Assembly (NCBI GenBank): GCA_025463305.1
Contig: JAOBWK010000021.1
Span: forward strand, 21,223-85,222
From: Ilumatobacteraceae bacterium
GTDB lineage: Bacteria; Actinomycetota; Acidimicrobiia; Acidimicrobiales; Ilumatobacteraceae
Direction of reading: 5' to 3'
DNA: 64,000 nt
Shown here: positions 1 to 6,987 of the stretch, one piece after another
Position numbering within the stretch: position 1 is the stretch's first letter
Layout of the letters: each line of letters begins with the position of its first letter
Position numbers and translations under genes: made by a program
Notes under the pieces: generated by a model
Databases searched by the model: none
Seen by the model: the letters and a program-made list of their open reading frames with translations, nothing else
What the model was told of the DNA's origin: nothing

Positions 1-305
1 CCGACATGGAGGAGACCATCGCCAAGGGCCGCCACGCCTGGGAGGTCGCCCGGGAGAAGCTCGTGTCCGGCGACTTCGACCTGCTGATCCTCGACGAGCT
101 GACGTACGCCGTGAAGTACGGCTGGGTCGATGTGGCCGAGGTGGTCGACGGGCTGCAGAACCGGGCGCAGAAGACGAACGTCGTCATCACCGGCCGAGAC
201 TGCCCGCCGGAGATCATCGAGATCGCCAACACGGTCACCGAGATGCGCAAGATCAAGCACGCCTACGACGAGGGCATCACGGCGATGAAGGGCATCGAGT
301 ATTGA
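1..305 (+). CDS. cobO: Cob(I)yrinic acid a,c-diamide adenosyltransferase, C-terminal part (5' end outside window)
   Basis: This is the C-terminal half of a CobO/BtuR-type ATP:corrinoid adenosyltransferase, which attaches the 5'-deoxyadenosyl ligand to the reduced cobalt of cobyrinic acid a,c-diamide. The visible part carries the family signature LLILDELTYAVKYGW, then NVVITGRDCP and the typical end TEMRKIKHAYDEGI...KGIEY. The reading frame is open to the left edge, so the P-loop N-terminus lies upstream of the window. The ATG at 6 is internal, not the real start. The stop overlaps the TTG start of cobB, so the two are probably translated together. Family assignment is secure because the conserved C-terminal block is complete. 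Confidence 0.93.
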   Translation, partial: DMEETIAKGRHAWEVAREKLVSGDFDLLILDELTYAVKYGWVDVAEVVDGLQNRAQKTNVVITGRDCPPEIIEIANTVTEMRKIKHAYDEGITAMKGIEY

Positions 306-1708
306 GCACGCCGTCGCTGCCGAACCGACTGGGTCCACGAGTCGTGATCGCCGGCACGAACTCGGGCGTCGGCAAGACCACGGTGGCGACCGGGATCATG
401 GCGGCGATGCGCCGACGCGGGACACGGGTCGCTCCGGCGAAGGTCGGGCCCGACTTCATCGATCCGGGCTACCACGCGCTGGCGTGCGGGCGGCCGGGTC
501 GCAACCTCGACGCGTGGATGAGTGGCCCGGAGCTGATCCCGGCGCTCGCTGCCCGGGCCGGACTCGATGCCGAGGTGCTCGTCGTCGAGGGCGTGATGGG
601 CCTGTTCGACGGCGCCGCCGACGGCACGCTGTCGTCGACGGCCGACATCGCCCACCTCATCGACGCGCCGGTGATCCTGGTCGTCGACTGCTCGGCCCAG
701 GCCGGCTCGGTCGCGGCCGTCGTGCACGGGTTCGCGACCTTCGATCCCCGAGTGCGCGTCGCCGGCGTGGTCCTCAACCGGTTGGCCTCGGCGGGTCACG
801 AGTCGATGGTGCGCGACGCGCTTTCTGCGTCGACCGTTGGCGTCCCGGTGGTCGGCGCACTGCACCGCGATGAGCGTCTCTCGTGGCGTGATCGGCACCT
901 CGGGTTGATCCCGGTGGCCGAGCAGCCCGAGGCGATCGGCCGCTCGCTCGACCTGCTGGCCGAGCTGATCCTCGCGAGCTGCGACCTCGACGCGATCGAG
1001 GCCATCGCCCGCACCGCCGAACCGATGGCCGTCGACGTCTTGCTCCCCAGGGCCCAGCCCGTGGTGTGCGCCGACGGCCGCCGACCGCGTATCGCCGTCG
1101 CAGCGGGACGGGCGTTCACGTTCTCGTATCCCGACAACGTCGAGGCGCTGATCGCCGCGGGCGCCGAGATCGTCGAGCTCGACCCGTTGCTGGATCCGCA
1201 CCTGCCGGAGGGCATCGACGGGCTCGTCATCGGCGGCGGGTTCCCGGAGGTGATGGTCGATCAGCTGGCCGGCAACACGACGTTGCTGACGGACGTCCGC
1301 GAGCGGATCGCCGGCGGGCTCGTGACGTGGGCGGAGTGCGGGGGCCTGCTGTGGTTGGCGGCGTCGCTCGACGGGCGGTCGCTCGCCGGTGTCGTGCACA
1401 CCAGCGCCGTCATGACCAAGCGGTTGACGCTCGGCTACCGGACCGCCGAGACGCTCGTGCCGACGCCCTTCGGCCCGTCCGGGGTGAGCCTGCGCGGCCA
1501 CGAGTTCCACTACTCCGAGACGACGCCGTCCGGCGAGGCGCTCCACCTCACGGGTCGCAACGGCGAGGGCGTGGCCGGGTTCGCGACGCCGACGCTGCTG
1601 GCCAGCTACCTCCACGTGCACCTCGCGGCCCGGCCCGATCTCGCGGCCGCCTTCGTGGCGTGCGCGGCGGGTTCCCGGGTGGTGGTGGCAGCGTCCGGCC
1701 CGACGTAG
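302..1708 (+). CDS. cobB: Cobyrinic acid a,c-diamide synthase
   Basis: This enzyme amidates the a and c side chains of (hydrogeno)byrinic acid using glutamine and ATP. The 468 residues show the two expected parts. The N-terminal dethiobiotin-synthetase-like ATPase has a P-loop GTNSGVGKTT at residues 18-27, followed by KVGPDFIDPGYH. The C-terminal class I glutamine amidotransferase has nucleophile Cys346 in WAECGGLLWL, and HEFHYSE near residue 401. The start is a TTG overlapping the cobO stop (TTGA). The length is normal for CobB. The stop codon lies inside a long perfect inverted repeat (1700-1728), after which cobG begins 46 bases on. Hydrogenobyrinate is the likely substrate because the neighbours encode the aerobic pathway. 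Confidence 0.95.
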   Translation: MSTPSLPNRLGPRVVIAGTNSGVGKTTVATGIMAAMRRRGTRVAPAKVGPDFIDPGYHALACGRPGRNLDAWMSGPELIPALAARAGLDAEVLVVEGVMGLFDGAADGTLSSTADIAHLIDAPVILVVDCSAQAGSVAAVVHGFATFDPRVRVAGVVLNRLASAGHESMVRDALSASTVGVPVVGALHRDERLSWRDRHLGLIPVAEQPEAIGRSLDLLAELILASCDLDAIEAIARTAEPMAVDVLLPRAQPVVCADGRRPRIAVAAGRAFTFSYPDNVEALIAAGAEIVELDPLLDPHLPEGIDGLVIGGGFPEVMVDQLAGNTTLLTDVRERIAGGLVTWAECGGLLWLAASLDGRSLAGVVHTSAVMTKRLTLGYRTAETLVPTPFGPSGVSLRGHEFHYSETTPSGEALHLTGRNGEGVAGFATPTLLASYLHVHLAARPDLAAAFVACAAGSRVVVAASGPT

Positions 1709-1728
1709 GGCAGGCTGCCCTACGTCGG
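1700..1728. promoter_or_regulatory. Perfect inverted repeat between cobB and cobG (candidate operator or stem-loop)
   Basis: Two 14-base arms (1700-1713 and 1715-1728) are exact reverse complements around a single central base. Each arm contains ACGTAGGG (or its complement), the same 8-mer that occurs directly upstream of the RHH-methylase fusion gene at 23981-23988. The left arm overlaps the cobB stop codon. A one-base spacer and no T-run argue against a normal intrinsic terminator. A protein-binding operator ahead of cobG is the preferred reading; a transcript stem-loop is the alternative. Confidence 0.55.
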
Positions 1729-1754
1729 CGGACATCCGCTATCGTCCGTTGGCA

Positions 1755-2870
1755 ATGCCCGCCGCCGTCGAACTCCGCTCCCGGCGCACGGGTCTCTGCC
1801 CCACCTTCGACGCCCCATCGGCGCAGCGCGACGGTCTGCTGTTCCGGGTGCCGTTGGTCGGTGCACGGTTGTCGATCGACCAGCTCCTCGTGCTCGCGGC
1901 TGTCGCGGAACGCCACGGCAACGGTGTCGTCGAGCTCACCAACCGGGGCAACGTCCAACTGCGCGGCGTCGCAATGGATGGTGCGGCCGAGGTGGCCGAC
2001 GCGCTGGCGGCGGCAGGTCTCGGCGACGACCTCGCCCGTGTCGTCACGATCGCCCCGTTCGCGACAAGCGACGCGTGGGCGCTGCGCGATGCGGTGTGCG
2101 CCGCGCTCGGCACGCTCGACCTCACCGGTCTGTCCGGCAAGTTCGTCGTCCACATCGCAGGAGCCGACGGCCCGGTCGGCGGTGGATCGCTCGCCGATGT
2201 GGCGTTGAAGATCGGCGCCGGCTCGTCGGTCGTGGTGGACCTCGGAGGCGAGCGATACGCGGCCGATGCCGGCGTTGCGGTCTCCGCCGTGACGGCGACC
2301 GCGCTCACCTGCATCGCCGCCGGACCGGACGCGCGCCGCAAGGACGTGGTGGTCCGCCTGGCGCTGCCTCGCCTGCCATCCGACGCAGCCGTCGATGTCG
2401 CACCGGCGCCCGTCGGCGTGGTCCGCCACGGCGCCGACACGTCGATCGTCGGCGGCATCGTCCTGGGGCGCACGGACCCGGCTCAGCTCCGCACCATCGC
2501 CGCGCTGTGCACCCGGCACGGCGTCACCGAGGTCGGCGTCACGCCGTGGCGATCGCTGGTCCTGCCGGCCGCAGGGAACCCGGATGCCATGCTCGCCGAG
2601 CTCGCTGCGCTGGGCCTCATCGTCGACGCATCGCACCCGGCGAGCGGCGTCGTCGCCTGCATCGGTCGTGCGGGCTGCTGGCAGACGGAGCTCGACACGT
2701 TGGCCGAGGCCGACGCCGTCATCGCCGGTCGGCGCGACCTCGGCCGCGCCGCCACCGTCCACGTCAGCGGATGCGCCAAGTCGTGCGCCTCGCACTCGCC
2801 GGTCGACGTCACCCTGATGGGCCGCGACGACTCGTCCGGCTTCGACGTCGTCCGCGGGGCGCGGCCGTGA
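1755..2870 (+). CDS. cobG: Precorrin-3B synthase (siroheme/[4Fe-4S] oxygenase)
   Basis: CobG hydroxylates precorrin-3A at C20 with O2 and forms the gamma-lactone of precorrin-3B, the step that prepares ring contraction in the aerobic route. The protein belongs to the nitrite/sulfite reductase ferredoxin-like family. Four cysteines, C302-x5-C308 and C340-x3-C344 (CIGRAGC and SGCAKSC), form the classic iron-sulfur/siroheme signature. The early TNRGNVQLRG block matches the ferredoxin-like half-domain. At about 371 residues it has the normal length. ATG at 1755 is chosen; a TTG two codons upstream is an alternative. It overlaps cobH by 4 bases (GTGA). Its presence commits this organism to the oxygen-dependent pathway. 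Confidence 0.92.
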   Translation: MPAAVELRSRRTGLCPTFDAPSAQRDGLLFRVPLVGARLSIDQLLVLAAVAERHGNGVVELTNRGNVQLRGVAMDGAAEVADALAAAGLGDDLARVVTIAPFATSDAWALRDAVCAALGTLDLTGLSGKFVVHIAGADGPVGGGSLADVALKIGAGSSVVVDLGGERYAADAGVAVSAVTATALTCIAAGPDARRKDVVVRLALPRLPSDAAVDVAPAPVGVVRHGADTSIVGGIVLGRTDPAQLRTIAALCTRHGVTEVGVTPWRSLVLPAAGNPDAMLAELAALGLIVDASHPASGVVACIGRAGCWQTELDTLAEADAVIAGRRDLGRAATVHVSGCAKSCASHSPVDVTLMGRDDSSGFDVVRGARP

Positions 2871-3505
2871 CGATCAGCGGCTACGACTACGTGCGCGACG
2901 GCGCCGAGATCTATCGACGCTCCTTCGCCACCATCCGCGCCGAGGCGGACCTCACCGCGTTCCCGATCGACGCCCATTCGTTGGTGGTCCGGATGATCCA
3001 CGGCAGTGGGATGGTCGACCTCGCCGCCGACGTCCGGATGAGCCACGACATCGTCGGCGCGGCGCGTGGCGCGCTCGCGTCGGGCTGCACGATCCTCGCC
3101 GATGCGCGCATGGTGGCCGACGGCGTCACCCGCTCCCGCCTGCCCGCCGACAACCCCGTCGTGTGCACGCTCGCCGACGAGGGCGTCGCCGACCTCGCGG
3201 TGCGCCTCGGCACCACGCGTTCGGCCGCGGCGATGGACCTGTGGGGCGATCGTCTGCACGGTGCCGTGGTCGTCATCGGCAACGCGCCGACCGCACTGTT
3301 CCGCCTGCTCGAGATGATCGACGCCGGTGCGCCGCGCCCGGCCGCGATCGTCGGCATCCCGGTCGGCTTCGTCGGGGCTGCAGAGTCCAAGCAGGCGCTC
3401 ATCGACCATCCCGCCGGCGTCCCCTACGTCACCGTGGTCGGCCGGCGGGGCGGCAGCGCGATCGCCGCGTCCGCGCTCAACGCCCTGGCCTGCGAGCGCG
3501 AGTGA
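2867..3505 (+). CDS. cobH: Precorrin-8X methylmutase
   Basis: CobH moves the methyl group from C11 to C12 of precorrin-8X to give hydrogenobyrinic acid. The 212-residue protein has the family features: the catalytic histidine in MIHGSG (His45), the TILADARMVADGVTRSRLP region, GNAPTALFRLLEMI, and the end block IVGIPVGFVGAAESKQAL. The start is a GTG that overlaps the cobG stop (GTGA), which fixes the start and implies translational coupling. The stop overlaps the GTG of cobI in the same way. Length and motifs agree fully with CobH/CbiC. Confidence 0.95.
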   Translation: MTISGYDYVRDGAEIYRRSFATIRAEADLTAFPIDAHSLVVRMIHGSGMVDLAADVRMSHDIVGAARGALASGCTILADARMVADGVTRSRLPADNPVVCTLADEGVADLAVRLGTTRSAAAMDLWGDRLHGAVVVIGNAPTALFRLLEMIDAGAPRPAAIVGIPVGFVGAAESKQALIDHPAGVPYVTVVGRRGGSAIAASALNALACERE

Positions 3506-4254
3506 CCGTGCCACCGCAAACCGTGATCCCGGGAACCCTGTACGGCGTCGGCGTCGGCCCCGGCGATCCGGAGCTGATGACGCTCAAGGCCGCGCGCCGC
3601 ATCGGCGCGGCGCCGGTCGTCGCCTACTTCGCGGCGCGCAACCGACCGAGCAACGCCCGCCGCATCGCCGCCGAGCTGATCACCCCAGATCATCGCGAGC
3701 TGCTGTTCGAGTACCCCGTCACCACCGAGCACCTCGGACCCGAGCAGTCGTACGAGGAACTGCTGCTGCGCTGCTACGACGAGTCGGCCGAGCGGGTCGA
3801 GGCCGAGTTGCGGGCGGGCCACGACGTCGCGGTGCTGTGCGAGGGCGATCCGCTGTTCTACGGCTCGTACATGTACATCCACAACCGCCTCGCCGACCGC
3901 TTCACGACGCGGGTCGTGCCCGGCATCTCGTCGCTCACCGCAGGCGCCGCCGCCATCGCCCGCCCACTCGCCTGTGGCGACGAGCTGCTCAGCGTGCTGT
4001 CCGGGGTGATGACGGTGGAGGACCTCAAACAGGCGCTCGTCGCGTGCGACGCGGCGGTCATCATCAAGCTCGGCCGCAACCTCACCAAGGTGCGCAGCGT
4101 GATCGAGACCGTGGGGCTGATCGACCGGGCGTGGTACGTGGAGCGGGCGTCGCACGAGGTCGAGGTCTGCTGCCCGCTCGCCGAAGCCGACGCGGCGAAG
4201 GCTCCCTACTTCTCGATGATCGTGATCCCGAGCGCCGTCGCCGGGCTGCGGTGA
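3502..4254 (+). CDS. cobI: Precorrin-2 C20-methyltransferase
   Basis: This SAM-dependent tetrapyrrole methylase adds the C20 methyl group to precorrin-2. In 250 residues it shows the N-terminal GVGVGPGDPELMTLKA motif, CEGDPLFYGSYMYI in the SAM pocket, VVPGISSLTAGAAA, and a C-terminal KLGRNLTKV block, all typical of CobI/CbiL. The GTG start overlaps the cobH stop and its own stop overlaps cobJ. A second CobI/CbiL-like methylase, fused to a DNA-binding domain, is encoded at 23052-23978. This standalone copy is the more canonical one and most likely performs the C20 step. Confidence 0.93.
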   Translation: MTVPPQTVIPGTLYGVGVGPGDPELMTLKAARRIGAAPVVAYFAARNRPSNARRIAAELITPDHRELLFEYPVTTEHLGPEQSYEELLLRCYDESAERVEAELRAGHDVAVLCEGDPLFYGSYMYIHNRLADRFTTRVVPGISSLTAGAAAIARPLACGDELLSVLSGVMTVEDLKQALVACDAAVIIKLGRNLTKVRSVIETVGLIDRAWYVERASHEVEVCCPLAEADAAKAPYFSMIVIPSAVAGLR

Positions 4255-5036
4255 CCGGCAGCGTTCCAGCCGCCGCGGGAAGCATCACCGTCGTCGGCCT
4301 GGGTCCGGGCCGCAGCGACTGGCTGGTGCCGGAGGCGGCAGCCGCCATCGCCGGCGCGACGGATCTGGTCGGCTACCAGACGTACCTCGACATGGTGCCC
4401 GCCGAGTTGCTCGGCGCCCAGGTGGTGCGTGCCTCGGACAACCGCGAGGAGCTCGATCGCGCCGGTGTCGCGCTGCAGCTCGCCGCCGATGGCCATCGGG
4501 TGGCGGTGATCTCATCCGGCGATCCCGGCGTGTTCGCGATGGCGAGCGCCGTCTTCGAGGCACAGTTAGCGCCGACCGCGCCGCCCGCATGGCGCGACCT
4601 CGACGTGGTCGTGCTGCCGGGCGTGACCGCGGCGCTCGCCACCGCGGCGCGCATCGGTGCGCCGCTCGGCCACGACTGGTGCTGCATGTCGCTGAGCGAC
4701 AACCTCAAGCCCTGGTCGATCATCGTCAAGCGGCTCACCAACGCGCTCGATGCCGACTTCGCGATCGCGCTGTACAACCCGGTGTCCCGGCATCGACCGA
4801 CGCAGTTGGCGACCGCATTCGACATCGTCCGCGCGCATCGTCAGCCCTCGACGCCGATCGTGCTCGGCCGCGACGTCGGGCGGCCCGACGAGCGCGTCAC
4901 GGCCGTGCGCCTCGGCGACCTCGACCTCGGCGTGTGCGACATGCGCACGGTGATCCTCGTCGGCTCGTCCACCACCGAGATGATCGACGTCGGCGGCCGC
5001 ACCCGCGTGTACACCCCCCGGTCCTACCCGGCCTGA
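4251..5036 (+). CDS. cobJ: Precorrin-3B C17-methyltransferase
   Basis: CobJ methylates C17 of precorrin-3B and triggers contraction of the macrocycle to precorrin-4. Recognisable features in 261 residues are ITVVGLGPGRSDWLVPEA at the N-terminus, DLVGYQTYLDMV, ISSGDPGVFAMASA, VVLPGVTAALATAARIGAPLGHD, and the CobJ-specific SLSDNLKPWSII and ALYNPVSRHRP. It starts with a GTG overlapping the cobI stop. It is the last gene of this cob run; a possible hairpin follows at 5044-5088 before a sigma factor gene. Confidence 0.94.
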   Translation: MTGSVPAAAGSITVVGLGPGRSDWLVPEAAAAIAGATDLVGYQTYLDMVPAELLGAQVVRASDNREELDRAGVALQLAADGHRVAVISSGDPGVFAMASAVFEAQLAPTAPPAWRDLDVVVLPGVTAALATAARIGAPLGHDWCCMSLSDNLKPWSIIVKRLTNALDADFAIALYNPVSRHRPTQLATAFDIVRAHRQPSTPIVLGRDVGRPDERVTAVRLGDLDLGVCDMRTVILVGSSTTEMIDVGGRTRVYTPRSYPA

Positions 5037-5043
5037 CCCACTC

Positions 5044-5088
5044 ACTGGGAGCCCTGCAACGTCACCCGGCCGACGCCAGCCTCCCAGT
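5044..5088 (+). terminator. Possible compound hairpin after cobJ
   Basis: ACTGGGAG at 5044-5051 pairs with CTCCCAGT at 5081-5088, and an inner CGTC/GACG pair (5060-5063 with 5072-5075) could extend the fold. It starts 7 bases after the cobJ stop and ends about 40 bases before the sigma factor gene. No T-run follows. A terminator separating the cob genes from the sigma unit is plausible but the pairing is short. Confidence 0.35.
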
Positions 5089-5128
5089 CCCGGAGCGCGT
5101 TGCTCGCGAGAGGTGAAACGATCTGTGG

Positions 5129-5638
5129 GTGAACGGGTCTGAACCGGATGTGATGCGCACGTCCACCCCAGACCCGAGCCGGGACACGGCGGTGGCCTCG
5201 CTCATCGAGCGATCATCGGACGCCCTGCGGCGGGCGCTCGTCGTGCGGTACGGGGTCGACGTCGGCGTCGAAGCGCATGCCGAGGTGGTCGCGTACACCT
5301 GGGAGCACGGCGACCGGCTGCTGACCATGGCGAACCCGACCGGCTACCTGTTCCGCGTCGGCCAATCAGCGGCTCGACGTCTGCACCGTTGGAACCGCAG
5401 CTTCCCCCTCGACGCCGATCTGATCGAGCCGAGCGCCGGGTTCACACCGGAGCTGGTTCCGGCACTGCAGCGCCTCCGTCCGCGTCATCGCATGGCAGTG
5501 GTGCTGGTGCACGGCTACGGGTTCCGCTACAGCGAGGTCGCGTCGATCCTCGACGTCACCGAGAGCGCCATCCGCAACGACGTCCATCGCGGCCTGCAGC
5601 ACCTGCGCCGCGCGCTCCATCAGGAGGAAGAGACATGA
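5129..5638 (+). CDS. RNA polymerase sigma factor, ECF-like
   Basis: This 169-residue protein looks like a small sigma-70 family factor. The region around residues 40-90 (EVVAYTWEHGDRLL...NPTGYLFRVGQS.ARR) resembles sigma region 2 of actinobacterial ECF factors. Residues 105-160 form region 4, with a helix-turn-helix in GFRYSEVASILDVTESAIRNDVHRGL. The GTG at 5129 follows a GAGAGGTG ribosome site; an ATG at 5153 is an alternative start. The stop overlaps the ATG of the next gene (ATGA), whose product is a single-span membrane protein. This is the usual arrangement for a sigma factor and its membrane partner. The stimulus is not shown by the sequence. Confidence 0.82.
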   Translation: MNGSEPDVMRTSTPDPSRDTAVASLIERSSDALRRALVVRYGVDVGVEAHAEVVAYTWEHGDRLLTMANPTGYLFRVGQSAARRLHRWNRSFPLDADLIEPSAGFTPELVPALQRLRPRHRMAVVLVHGYGFRYSEVASILDVTESAIRNDVHRGLQHLRRALHQEEET

Positions 5639-6987
5639 GCACGTCCGTCGAAGAGCAGCTGCGCGAGTACGCCGTCCACCTCGACGATGCGATCGATCGC
5701 CGCGTCGCCGCTCGATCCACCACGGTGATCGACGCGGTGGTCGAGCACCCAGCCTCCAGGACCCGCGACCGACGACCGATGGTGTTGGCCGTCGGCCTGG
5801 TTGCGGCCGTCGCGACCGTCGTCCTCGTGGTGCAGAGCCACCGGGCCGACGCACCGCCGATCCAAGTCGTCGACGTGCCGCAGAGCGATGCGGCGCCCGG
5901 GACCGATGCGCCCGCCACCATCGCATCCGCGCCGTCGACCCCGGCAGCAGCCACCACACTCGAGCGGCCGCTGGAAGTCGGCGACAGCGGAACAGCGGTC
6001 CGCCAACTGCAGGAACGCCTCGCCGAGCTGCACTTCGACCCGGGCACGATCGACGGGGTCTTCGGCACCGAGACGTCGCACGCCGTATGGGCGTTCAAGG
6101 CGCTGGTCCTGAAGGTGCCGATCGACGAGCTGGCGAAGGACGCAGCGCCGGCCGAGGTCACGGACGAGCTGTGGCAGACGATGCAGCAGCCGCTCGCGCT
6201 CGTGCCCCGTCGCGTCGATGGAACGGGGACACACGTCGAGATCCTCCTCCCGGAACAGGTGCTCGTCGTGGTCGCCGACGGTCAGGTCGCGCTCGTCGCG
6301 CACATCTCGTCGGGTACCGGCCAGACCTCCTGTCAGACCGTCACCTACGACACCGACGAGAACGGGTCGGCCCTGCCGTCGCCGGTGACGAAGGCGGTCT
6401 GTGGCGTTGCCAAGACGCCTCCGGGCGCGTTCACCATCACGCGCAGCGCCAACGGAGATCGGGTCTCAACCCTTGGTGGCCTGTACAACCCGATCTTCTT
6501 CGACTACGGCATCGCCATCTCCGGGAACGCGAACGTGCCGTTGCGGCCGAGCAGCCGCGGGGAGGTCAGGGTCGACACCTCGATCGCCGACCGCCTGCCC
6601 GATCTGGTCCACATCGGCGATCGGGTGCTCGTGTGGGGCGACGACGGCCGCCAGCCCGAGGACCACACACCGGCGGAGATGCTGCCGAGCTTCGACTACC
6701 CCGATCCCTCCGCGGGCACGACGACATCCTCCGCGGCGCCGGTCGACACCTCCTCACCGGCGAACGTGCAGGTGCCGCTCCTCACGGGACTGCTCGAGGA
6801 ACAGGGCCGCGCACAGCTCGTCGAGCTCGGCCTGACGGCGACGGTGACCTTCCAGGACTTCCCGTCTGACAGCGTCAACGTCGGCCGGATCATCGACCAG
6901 GCCATCGCCGTCGGCAACACCGTCGCGCCGTACTCGGCCGTGCCGATCGTGGTGGGGCGCGCCCTGTCTCCCACCGCCACGTCCTAG
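5635..6987 (+). CDS. Membrane-anchored peptidoglycan-binding / degenerate L,D-transpeptidase / PASTA protein, candidate sigma-factor partner
   Basis: The 450 residues read as: a short cytoplasmic part (1-47), one membrane span (about 48-67), a proline/threonine-rich linker, a peptidoglycan-binding repeat (about 118-175, GDSGTAVRQLQERLAEL...TIDGVFG), a YkuD-like L,D-transpeptidase fold (about 200-345) and a PASTA-like domain (about 380-445). The transpeptidase active-site motif SHGCxR is replaced by S307-R-G-E-V-R312: His is Arg308 and the catalytic Cys is Glu310. Cross-linking activity is therefore unlikely. The ATG overlaps the sigma factor stop and has a good site (AGGAGGAAG). Inference: it senses cell-wall state outside and controls the sigma factor inside. 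No classical zinc anti-sigma motif is seen. Confidence 0.72.
   Translation: MSTSVEEQLREYAVHLDDAIDRRVAARSTTVIDAVVEHPASRTRDRRPMVLAVGLVAAVATVVLVVQSHRADAPPIQVVDVPQSDAAPGTDAPATIASAPSTPAAATTLERPLEVGDSGTAVRQLQERLAELHFDPGTIDGVFGTETSHAVWAFKALVLKVPIDELAKDAAPAEVTDELWQTMQQPLALVPRRVDGTGTHVEILLPEQVLVVVADGQVALVAHISSGTGQTSCQTVTYDTDENGSALPSPVTKAVCGVAKTPPGAFTITRSANGDRVSTLGGLYNPIFFDYGIAISGNANVPLRPSSRGEVRVDTSIADRLPDLVHIGDRVLVWGDDGRQPEDHTPAEMLPSFDYPDPSAGTTTSSAAPVDTSSPANVQVPLLTGLLEEQGRAQLVELGLTATVTFQDFPSDSVNVGRIIDQAIAVGNTVAPYSAVPIVVGRALSPTATS

Noticed and set aside
1700..1728. Intrinsic terminator between cobB and cobG
   Set aside because: One-base loop and no T-run; the shared 8-mer with another cob promoter fits an operator better, though a stem-loop cannot be excluded.
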